Assembly (NCBI GenBank): GCA_965262255.1
Contig: OZ253505.1
Location: forward strand, 3,472,001-3,536,000
Length of the DNA stretch: 64,000 nt
From: JANQQC01 sp965262255
GTDB taxonomy: Bacteria; Pseudomonadota; Alphaproteobacteria; Caulobacterales; Hyphomonadaceae
Reading direction: 5' to 3'
The notes beneath the pieces are model-generated. The model was not told the origin of the DNA. It worked only from the letters and a program-made list of their open reading frames with translations, and made no database searches. Positions 1 through 7,514 of this stretch are shown here, in pieces (position 1 is the first letter of the stretch; every line of letters begins with the position of its first letter). Made by a program: the position numbers and the translations under genes.

Positions 1-2
1 AA

Positions 3-884
3 TCGAATTATAACGGGAGAATAACAGAGGCAACAAGAGAAGACGATTTTACACAATTGTTTTTATACGATGGAACTGGCAATCGTACTAAGTATACAGA
101 AAAAAATAATGACTTTACATCAACCAAATATGTCTTTTACTCTATCGACGGCGTACCTATGTTTGAGGCGATAACTAATGAGAGTGGTAAGATAATTCAA
201 AAAGTCGCATTATTTCATTTTCGTAATATAGCGTTACTGAGAATGGAAAGTTGTAATTATTGGATATTCTCGGTTCCATCAAATAACACGAAATTTTTAT
301 TTACTAACAAGAACACGAAACTAGAGCCTGTAACAGTTAATCCGTTTGGCTCTACTTGGAAAAGTTCAGAACAAGAGCGAAACAATTCATCAGATAGATG
401 TGAAGCTGAGAACTCGCCTAACAATACTAACAATACTAACAATACTAACAATACCAACAATACTATAGGCTTTCCATACTTACCAGTATTCCCACCAAAC
501 ACGTGTTTCTTCTGCGGATTAATAGGAATTGCGAGTGAAACTACAAATGTTGGATTTAGAAAAGACAAATACCTATTTCGAAACGTATTCCGAGACTTTC
601 AAACTGGATTTTATTATTTACCAACTAATAGATATTACGACGCGGATGCAGTTCGATATCTGTCACCTAGTAAATTCAAAGTTGGAGAAGGTTTTAATAA
701 GAGTAAATATTGGTTAAATTTGTATAGCATTTCTAACAACAATCCAATCAGTCACATTGAAACAGGATTCAGTGAAGGGTTTGGTTTAGCAAAGAATTAC
801 ATTGATTATGAATTTTTGACTCAGAATGAGTTAATTGAGAAGCACCTACAAACAAAAGAAAGTATACAAAAAAAGGATTTTTAG
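3..884 (+). CDS. RHS-repeat protein, C-terminal part (5' end outside window)
   Basis: The reading frame is open to the first bases of the window, so this is the 3' end of a longer gene and the TTG at 57 is only an internal codon. The first residues contain a YD repeat (LFLYDGTGNRTKYT). Near the end there is an RHS-associated core (RYYDADAVRYLSPSKF, then NNNPISH). Known RHS proteins form a hollow beta-cocoon around a variable C-terminal tip and act in contact-dependent or secreted toxin delivery. Here the tail after the core is only about 45 residues and I recognise no toxin domain in it. A low-complexity Asn-Asn-Thr stretch lies between repeat and core. The next gene starts about 30 bases downstream. 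The RHS family call is fairly sure; the function is not. Confidence 0.72.
   Translation, partial: SNYNGRITEATREDDFTQLFLYDGTGNRTKYTEKNNDFTSTKYVFYSIDGVPMFEAITNESGKIIQKVALFHFRNIALLRMESCNYWIFSVPSNNTKFLFTNKNTKLEPVTVNPFGSTWKSSEQERNNSSDRCEAENSPNNTNNTNNTNNTNNTIGFPYLPVFPPNTCFFCGLIGIASETTNVGFRKDKYLFRNVFRDFQTGFYYLPTNRYYDADAVRYLSPSKFKVGEGFNKSKYWLNLYSISNNNPISHIETGFSEGFGLAKNYIDYEFLTQNELIEKHLQTKESIQKKDF
420..464 (+). repeat. five tandem 9-bp units encoding Asn-Asn-Thr
   Basis: Five head-to-tail copies of AACAATACT (one with a final C) lie in frame in the RHS gene and encode NNT repeats. Unit-number changes would keep the frame and only vary the length of a linker. Confidence 0.85.
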
Positions 885-915
885 CGCAACCGACGTTTGA
901 CTAATGGAGTTTCCA

Positions 916-2646
916 GTGGCACCGAAAGTTATTACAATATTGTTTTTACTTTTTTTTACGATTACCTGTAGCGAAGGTAATCGTTTACCCGATACATCTG
1001 ATTCTTATGGTTCGGGTTCTACGATCAGTTCAAGTAAAAATAACAGTCAAGTTACTAATAATACAACTTCTAGTTCTTCGAACTCTTCGGCAAGAACGAA
1101 TACTGTGACTAGAGATGGTGCAGGCAATACTCAGTATGTGTGGAAAAGAGATATTTTCGACGATTCAAGTTTGTTTAAGGGATGCGCGTTCTCTAGCAAT
1201 GGTGTCGGTAGTACAGGAAACAAAGGGAGCGAACTAACAGAATTGTATTTTTTACGATCGGCTGTTAAAGAGCAGTTTTTTTGGAGTAGTGAACTTACTG
1301 ATATTAGACCGAACGATTATCAGAAAGATCCTAAGAGTTTCGAGAATCATATAGTGAACATGAAAAGTAGTAATGGGTATTACGCAAAATTTCTAAGTAC
1401 TTCTATTACATTTAAGAACGATAACGTTATAAGTAAATACTTGTCTGTTCTGTCTGATGACGAAATAGAAAAGAGTGAAAGAATATCAGCAAGCGCAAGT
1501 TTTGGAATTAATTGGGGGTTGAACGAAGCTAAAAAGAGTAAGAAATTGTTTGTTAGGTTTAAAGAAGTTGCATTAGGAGGAGTACAATATATAAAGCTTC
1601 AGAACGTGAACAGAGGCGATAAGTTGATTAGTTTAGATGGGATTGATGTCAGAAAGCTATTGGAAGCGGGAAATTACGAAAGATTGTATGGGTTATTATA
1701 TCCGAAAAAGGTCGGAGTGGTAAGAAAGTTTGTTTTCGAGAATCGTAGTGATAGAACGAAAAAGACGGTTTTCTTATCATCGTATACTGTTTACGATTTT
1801 ATAATCAATAATCATGAGAAAACGAGATTATTTGTTGAGAATGAGCCTGATCCTTTTAGTATTGGTTATCTCATAATTCCAAGGTTAGACACGCAGAACG
1901 GAGTAGCTGAGAGAGAACTAAATCACGCTTTCGACAAGATGAAAAACTTCTATAAGGTTAAAGATTTGATTGTTGATTTTAGGTATACTTCGAAAGGATC
2001 GTTAGAAGTAGCGTCCCAACTTGCAACGTTGATCGCAGGAGATTCAACTACAAATAATAAGATATTTGCAAGATTTAAGGCTTCAGTAAGTGATCAATCC
2101 GATGCACGAAAAGGTGTTAAGAAAAATATTCCCTTTATCTGGCATTGCCTTGATTATCAGTTTCCGACTTGTCCTAATGTAGACAATTCTCCGTCGTGGA
2201 TAAGTTATGTTCCACTTAAGCATCGTTTTAGGCACATATTGGATTTAGATAAAGTTTACGTTATAGTCAGCAATGAAACATGTGGTGTCGCAGAGGCATT
2301 TATTAATGGCTTACTAGGAATAGACTTTGAAGTAATTTTGATCGGAGGTAATACGTGTGGTAAGCCATATATAGATTCGTACATAGGTTCTTGCGGAATA
2401 AAATACAATGTTCCTAAGTTTCAAGTTTTAAATCATAAAGGTTTTGGCAGTTACGAAAAAGGTTTCAGACCAAGTAACGCAACACATTTGGGTGGTATTC
2501 CAGTAAAAGGGTGTTTTGCAGAAGAGAGTAACTTTGAACACTCTTGGGGGAGTTTGAGAGATCCGTTCATTTCAGCGGCGTTACAGTATCGTAAAGATGG
2601 AACATGTCCGTCAATTCCAAAAAATGTTTTGCAAAGTCACAACTAG
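916..2646 (+). CDS. S41-family-like lipoprotein lacking the catalytic serine
   Basis: The GTG at 916 is chosen because GGAG sits six bases before it; the ATG at 904 (four residues longer) has no ribosome site. The protein begins with a lipoprotein signal (hydrophobic run, then FTITC), followed by a Ser/Asn/Thr-rich linker. Middle parts look like a PDZ-like segment (GDKLISLDGIDV) and the S41 (C-terminal processing peptidase) core (VKDLIVDFRYTSKGSLEVAS, later GGNTCGKPY with the general-base Lys). In homologues the nucleophile lies in a T-C-S-A-S-E type motif. Here it reads TCGVAEAFINGL, so glycine replaces serine. A non-catalytic binding role on the outer or inner membrane is inferred. It follows the RHS gene on the same strand and may be co-transcribed. 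Confidence 0.68.
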   Translation: MAPKVITILFLLFFTITCSEGNRLPDTSDSYGSGSTISSSKNNSQVTNNTTSSSSNSSARTNTVTRDGAGNTQYVWKRDIFDDSSLFKGCAFSSNGVGSTGNKGSELTELYFLRSAVKEQFFWSSELTDIRPNDYQKDPKSFENHIVNMKSSNGYYAKFLSTSITFKNDNVISKYLSVLSDDEIEKSERISASASFGINWGLNEAKKSKKLFVRFKEVALGGVQYIKLQNVNRGDKLISLDGIDVRKLLEAGNYERLYGLLYPKKVGVVRKFVFENRSDRTKKTVFLSSYTVYDFIINNHEKTRLFVENEPDPFSIGYLIIPRLDTQNGVAERELNHAFDKMKNFYKVKDLIVDFRYTSKGSLEVASQLATLIAGDSTTNNKIFARFKASVSDQSDARKGVKKNIPFIWHCLDYQFPTCPNVDNSPSWISYVPLKHRFRHILDLDKVYVIVSNETCGVAEAFINGLLGIDFEVILIGGNTCGKPYIDSYIGSCGIKYNVPKFQVLNHKGFGSYEKGFRPSNATHLGGIPVKGCFAEESNFEHSWGSLRDPFISAALQYRKDGTCPSIPKNVLQSHN

Positions 2647-2725
2647 CGACATTATCAACTTTCACTTCTATAACGTTACTCTCTATTAATTCTTACATCG
2701 GTAAAATTAGTTTAAGCAGTGAAAC

Positions 2726-4051
2726 TTATTCAAGAATCGATTGGCACGTGACTTTGTACGGGATCTCACCTTTAGCTTTTTGATACAACGTCATGTCACC
2801 TTGAACTAAGTCGTCATCGAACGGTAGATAAGTAAACTGGGCAACCACCAAATCTAAAAATGTTGAGCCAACGAGTAATCCTGGAATTCCTTCAAGAATG
2901 TGAAATGCGGCTACCCACTCTCCTTTTCGATCTCCTGCTTGAACTTGATAGGAATACTGTTCCGGACTAAGTGAGTATACGGTCATGGTGTTTTGTCCGT
3001 TACATTCGTCGGGAAATGCAAATTCAAAATTCGGTAGCACGTTGGGAAAATCAGATGGCCCCTTGTTGTTTCTAAACTTCACGCCAGTATAAGGTTGAGT
3101 GGAGGTTCCATCTTTGTAGGGTTCAAATATTTTGTTTCCATTTGCATCTGTGTATGTTAAAAGAGCATCTAGTATCGGCTTAATTGATTTTGCTTCTGCT
3201 TTGAAGCGAGAAGAACCGGTATCCAAGTACATTACCGAATTTGAAAGGTCTGGGAATGGAGCTGACCCTAATCTCGCAAGTTGTAGTTCTGTACCCCATA
3301 AGTACGCTAGTTCAGGATCAGTGGAAGTCTTAGGCGTAAGAATGCTATAAACTTTGGAGAAAGCATTCGAATCTATGTATCCGATGTAAAAATTTCCTGT
3401 TTTTGAATTTTTGTCGGTTCTTACTGAAAACTCAGGGGAGGGTAGGTTGTAAGAGTAATAAAGTTGTTTAATCAATGACTCTATCTCCGCGTCGTCAAAG
3501 GTGGTATCAGAAGGAAATCCGATTCCTCCACCCCATGCTAAGTACTGAAACTTGGAGCCTGAGTAATCAATAGATGCGTTAAACTTAATCGGAACATTCG
3601 TCGGATTCTCATTTCCTATGAGGATCGGAATTGAACCAAGTTTTACGGTCATCTTTCCCCAAGCCCCGAAATCTACGGTTTTTGGATAGGCGGGATCAGA
3701 GATATATTGAAAATCGGCTTGTCCTGTGTCTGTACGTCGGTGAACTTTACAAGCCTCCGTTCCACAGTCACTGACAGTCGCCCAAAGCAACTTAGTGCCT
3801 GTATCTAGGGCCAAATTCATCTGACTATCGCCGAATTTTACATCTGAAGTTCTCCAAGGGGTAGCACCATAATCTGCAACAAGCCCCATTGAAAGGTTCA
3901 ATGTGATTCTTAGCTCTTCCGATTCAGTAGAGGCTTTGGTATTAGTTGTCTTCCAAATTCCATTTCCATCAATAAAGTTACACGATCCAAGTAAGTGAGC
4001 GGAAATTGCAAGTAACAGCACCAAAAATAGGCAATTTGAGAGTTTTGACAT
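2726..4051 (-). CDS. pepsin-like (family A1) aspartic peptidase lipoprotein
   Basis: A lipoprotein signal ends at LLGSC (Cys24). Two aspartic protease signatures are visible: LALDTGTKLLW with Asp83, and VMYLDTGSSRF with Asp277. The spacing of about 195 residues and the bilobal length of 441 residues fit pepsin-type enzymes rather than the short retropepsins. Other family-like segments are GNFYIGYIDSNAFSKVYSI (like the pepsin strand before the second lobe) and GLLVGSTFLDLVVAQF near the end. AGGA lies nine bases before the ATG. It would be a surface or periplasmic endopeptidase acting at acidic pH by family analogy. It converges with the S41-like gene. Bacterial A1 enzymes are known but uncommon. 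The call is from motifs only. Confidence 0.7.
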   Translation of the reverse strand: MSKLSNCLFLVLLLAISAHLLGSCNFIDGNGIWKTTNTKASTESEELRITLNLSMGLVADYGATPWRTSDVKFGDSQMNLALDTGTKLLWATVSDCGTEACKVHRRTDTGQADFQYISDPAYPKTVDFGAWGKMTVKLGSIPILIGNENPTNVPIKFNASIDYSGSKFQYLAWGGGIGFPSDTTFDDAEIESLIKQLYYSYNLPSPEFSVRTDKNSKTGNFYIGYIDSNAFSKVYSILTPKTSTDPELAYLWGTELQLARLGSAPFPDLSNSVMYLDTGSSRFKAEAKSIKPILDALLTYTDANGNKIFEPYKDGTSTQPYTGVKFRNNKGPSDFPNVLPNFEFAFPDECNGQNTMTVYSLSPEQYSYQVQAGDRKGEWVAAFHILEGIPGLLVGSTFLDLVVAQFTYLPFDDDLVQGDMTLYQKAKGEIPYKVTCQSILE

Positions 4052-4099
4052 CGGATTTCATCCTGTAATTTGAACATTCGGGAGGGTAAGAGTTACGTC

Positions 4100-6796
4100 T
4101 TAGTCGATCAATTGTCGCTCCTTAGCAACGGAGACTGCTTGAATTCGCCGAGCTACCTTCAATTTGCTAAAGATGTTTTTCAAATGGAACTTAACCGTGT
4201 TATCGGTCATGTCTAACGAATAAGCAATTTCTTTATTCGATTTCCCAAGAGACAGTTCGTCTAATACTTGGAACTCTCGATCACTTAGAAGAGAACTCTT
4301 GTTCCCTCTAGTTGTTAGTATCTCAGAGAGAAAGTTCGTCACTAAAATTTTGTCTACTTCATTCCTGATACGGCCTCTAGCTGAACGCAGTAAACGTACA
4401 GAGCTAGGACTTCGAAAAGGTTGGATAATCTCGCTAGGTGCTGCAAGTTCTAAAGCAGAAACGACGGTATCCACGGCTTCTTTCCGTCGCTTCGCCTCAT
4501 CTAACGCGATGGCTTGATTTAACAGACATCGAATTAAGAAAAAATTTGCGTTGATACCTGAGACGATCATCTGAAGACTTTGAGCAATTCTAAGAGCTTC
4601 TCTATACTCACCAATTTTCAGCAAATAACGACACGACGCGAGACCAGCAAACATTCTTACAATCCAAGTCGGAGTATGGAGCTTGCGGGTGTTGGGAGAG
4701 TTATGTTGTTTAACTTCTTCATACCGGATTGCTGCCTTTCGCATATCGTTCTTGACCAGCAAAATCATGAGTTCGAAACTATCCGCTATTACTGACAGTC
4801 TTTCTAAGCCCCGTTGCCTAGACGTTTCGCGCATTCTCTCGACATAATCTGAAGCTCTGTCAAAATCTCTATTGTATAGTGCGTCATGAAACAAAGCATC
4901 AAAACCTACCGCGTACGCCTCAAACCAGCCATCAAATTCGCAAATCTGAAACACGGCTGTCTCGAAGTCCGAATTTTGTAATAGTTCGATCTCGTTTTTC
5001 CAAAACTTCAGTGCAGAATAATGAACAGTTGTAGCAGCTTTCAGGCCACTGTCAGCACCAAAATTGTCATCTGCCATTTCTTCGGCTTGTCGATAATTTG
5101 CAACTGCTGTTCTGTAGTCACCACAGTAAAAAGCGCACAATCCTATATGGAGAAGGGCATAGTTCAAGCCTAATATGGATTTACCTTCTCGCATTGATCT
5201 TGCACTTGCTTGCGCGATTTCAGTTGCTTTCTTAAACTCGCCGAATGCTATATGTCTTGAGACCACGCTTGCTTGAACTACGCCCCGTGTTATAGGATCA
5301 TCTAAAGGTTCAGTATGGCTGATTTGCTCCAAAAATTGATTATCGTAGTCAATGAGTGGTTCGTCTTCATATGATTCTAGTAGAACTCGTATATTGACAT
5401 AATCTCGCATCAAACCATTATCAGATTTGTCGAAATTGTCGGACGCACATGCTACGTCAAAGTCAGCTCTTGCATTGAGAACGTCACCGCTTTTCAGATA
5501 AAGATAACTTTTCGCAATTTGGAGTCGCGGGTGCTTCGCCAATTCTTGATCAGGAAAGTTACGCAACAGCCCTTGGAGATAACCTATTCCTCCAAATAGT
5601 ATCAATTCCCAACCTCCAGCATTACAAACTAAATCAGCCCAATCGTCATACGCTCCTATTTGACGTAAATGTTCGACGGCCTCTGCCGTCCTTCTGCGTT
5701 CTCCCAGCCATTTGGCGGCTTTTAGATGAAGTTCGTTATATCTGTCCGGAAACTTTCGAATCAAGAGTTCGTTTAGACACTGTCTAAACAATAGATGGTA
5801 ACGAAACGATCGATGTTCTGAGTCAAGCGGCACCAGCAAAGCATGCAGTGATTCAAGTTGCCTAAGATGGTCTCTACTATTCCCGTTTCCACAGACTGCA
5901 TCAGCAAGCTCTGCATCAAATGAATCCAAAATACTTGTGTTCAAAACAAAATCTTGAAGATCTGAGCTAAGATTGGATATGACTTGATCTGTAAGGTAAT
6001 TTTCTAGATGCCCGGTATGACCGTGTAAGAGCGATAGTGAACTACGATCGCCCGAATTGCTTCCGATCAATAATTTAGCCATCTGCAATGCAACGGGCCA
6101 TCCTTCAACCTTACTTTGTAAATCTTTATACTCTCGCTCGTTTAAGTCTTCTCCAAAAGTCTCTCGAATTTCTATTTCTGAAAATTTGAGGTCGTTGACT
6201 TCTATAGAATCTGCATCAGCTTTGAGTAACAAGTTCGTTAAAGTTGGACTCAATACGTTTCGGGATGACAAACAAATTTTGAGTTTTTCATTAGTGAGAT
6301 GGGATAAATCGATTAGAATTCTATCGATCTCGTTGCATTGAACACGGTGGTAGTCGTCTATACACAACAATAAGGGATTTTCTAATTTCGCGATACTTTC
6401 GGCAGTTCGTTTCAATACATTCGAAAGAGACGTTCCAACAAGTCCTACTTGCGCTAACATCGACAATTGTCGCATCTCTAACCCGGACTCCTCAGCCGCT
6501 AGGATGATGAGTGCAAGAAATTGACTGGGTTCGGCATCAGACTCATCTAAGTTTAGCCATGCGCATGATCGCGTCTCCGCAACATTTTTATTAAACCATT
6601 GCGCTAGGAGAGTGGACTTTCCGTAACCTGCAGGTGCCGTAATCAAACTAAACGGGCGGTCTTGAGCGAGCGTCAGTTTATCCAATAGTCGCTGACGATG
6701 GAGAATGGCTGGCGTAATGGTTGGTGGCCGAAGCTTCGACTTTGACAACCAATGTTGGTCTTCTAATTCAAACGAATCGTTTACCGAATCAATCAT
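4100..6796 (-). CDS. MalT-type large ATP-binding LuxR-family transcriptional regulator
   Basis: At 898 residues it has the size and order of the MalT/LAL class. The N-terminal LRPPTITPAILHRQRLLDKL is followed by a P-loop APAGYGKST (residues 54-62) and a Walker B-like LLLCIDDYHRV. A long helical middle looks like TPR/SARP-type repeats, and the C-terminal LuxR helix-turn-helix contains LSDREFQVLDELSLGKSNKE. Such proteins bind a ligand and ATP, multimerise and activate catabolic promoters. It is transcribed away from the small membrane gene and the TonB receptor. The 20-bp dyads at 6896 and 7399 are candidate binding sites, so I infer it controls the receptor/hydantoinase cluster. No clear ribosome site precedes the ATG. 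Confidence 0.88.
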   Translation of the reverse strand: MIDSVNDSFELEDQHWLSKSKLRPPTITPAILHRQRLLDKLTLAQDRPFSLITAPAGYGKSTLLAQWFNKNVAETRSCAWLNLDESDAEPSQFLALIILAAEESGLEMRQLSMLAQVGLVGTSLSNVLKRTAESIAKLENPLLLCIDDYHRVQCNEIDRILIDLSHLTNEKLKICLSSRNVLSPTLTNLLLKADADSIEVNDLKFSEIEIRETFGEDLNEREYKDLQSKVEGWPVALQMAKLLIGSNSGDRSSLSLLHGHTGHLENYLTDQVISNLSSDLQDFVLNTSILDSFDAELADAVCGNGNSRDHLRQLESLHALLVPLDSEHRSFRYHLLFRQCLNELLIRKFPDRYNELHLKAAKWLGERRRTAEAVEHLRQIGAYDDWADLVCNAGGWELILFGGIGYLQGLLRNFPDQELAKHPRLQIAKSYLYLKSGDVLNARADFDVACASDNFDKSDNGLMRDYVNIRVLLESYEDEPLIDYDNQFLEQISHTEPLDDPITRGVVQASVVSRHIAFGEFKKATEIAQASARSMREGKSILGLNYALLHIGLCAFYCGDYRTAVANYRQAEEMADDNFGADSGLKAATTVHYSALKFWKNEIELLQNSDFETAVFQICEFDGWFEAYAVGFDALFHDALYNRDFDRASDYVERMRETSRQRGLERLSVIADSFELMILLVKNDMRKAAIRYEEVKQHNSPNTRKLHTPTWIVRMFAGLASCRYLLKIGEYREALRIAQSLQMIVSGINANFFLIRCLLNQAIALDEAKRRKEAVDTVVSALELAAPSEIIQPFRSPSSVRLLRSARGRIRNEVDKILVTNFLSEILTTRGNKSSLLSDREFQVLDELSLGKSNKEIAYSLDMTDNTVKFHLKNIFSKLKVARRIQAVSVAKERQLID

Positions 6797-6895
6797 TTTG
6801 GAAATTCTTTAGGTGCAATTGTTTGTTACGAATCGATTTGACGTACCGACAATTAATACTTCAGATAAACCTAACACTATGAACAAGTAATTTCA

Positions 6896-6915
6896 AACTA
6901 CCCATTTCGGTAGTT
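6896..6915. promoter_or_regulatory. lux-box-like 20-bp dyad, candidate operator 1
   Basis: AACTACC and GGTAGTT form perfect 7-bp arms separated by six bases, 20 bp in all, the usual size of a site for a LuxR-type dimer. It lies between the divergent LAL regulator (start 6796) and the membrane gene (start 6999). A related dyad occurs before the TonB receptor. Confidence 0.5.
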
Positions 6916-6998
6916 GCAAGACACCGGAACGCCGTTCTAGCCTTGAAGGCAGGATAAACCTGAGTCTGCAACTGTTCTTGAGCCATACCGGATAAATC

Positions 6999-7364
6999 AT
7001 GTTTACCACTCTCGTCTATATCTATTTTGGTTTAGCCATAGGCTACAACGTACTGAGTCAGATATGGCTCGATGTCAAAGGAAAATCATTCGCTCCAACT
7101 GAACCGTCCTATGGTTTTCAAGTTATGACGGTTGTTTTGATCCTGTTCGCGATTCGAGACGTCGTTCCTGACGGAATTTTTCTGTCCCTGTTCGGATTAT
7201 GGACGTTATCGACAATCAGATTCGGTGTCGGCAATCACCTACCTGGCTTTAAACCCGAGACCTATCTGAACAAACTAACTTGGGCGAGCGCTCTCTCAAT
7301 AAACATATACGGATCAATAGTTTTCACGATTTTCATAGCGCATGAGTTGCTGATTCTGATTTAA
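6999..7364 (+). CDS. small integral membrane protein of unknown function
   Basis: This 121-residue protein has about four hydrophobic segments (starting at residues 2, 42, 58 and 97 approximately) and almost no soluble domain. I do not recognise a family. It stands between the LAL regulator and the TonB receptor, each preceded by a lux-box-like dyad, so it may belong to the same regulated unit. Its size and topology would fit a small accessory membrane subunit of transport, but nothing in the sequence proves this. Confidence 0.6.
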   Translation: MFTTLVYIYFGLAIGYNVLSQIWLDVKGKSFAPTEPSYGFQVMTVVLILFAIRDVVPDGIFLSLFGLWTLSTIRFGVGNHLPGFKPETYLNKLTWASALSINIYGSIVFTIFIAHELLILI

Positions 7365-7398
7365 GAGTCTGCAAACTGACTACCCATTAAATCTAACA

Positions 7399-7418
7399 AA
7401 CTACCCGAACGGTTAGTT
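7399..7418. promoter_or_regulatory. lux-box-like 20-bp dyad, candidate operator 2
   Basis: AACTACCCGAACGGTTAGTT is a 20-bp imperfect dyad matching the arms of the site at 6896. It lies about 97 bases before the receptor ATG at 7515. A further ACTACCCAT half-site lies just upstream, near 7378, and is identical to the left half of site 1. Confidence 0.45.
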
Positions 7419-7514
7419 GAGGAATCCCTTAAATTAAGTCAATCTGCCTGCTAAGTGCGGTTTCTTGCCTCACTTTCCAACCCATTCGTAAAAGCAATTA
7501 GGAGTGTATCCGCA

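Noticed and set aside
7455..7514. GTG start of the TonB receptor 20 codons upstream
   Set aside because: It has no ribosome site and would put 20 residues before a normal signal peptide; ATG 7515 has AGGAG.
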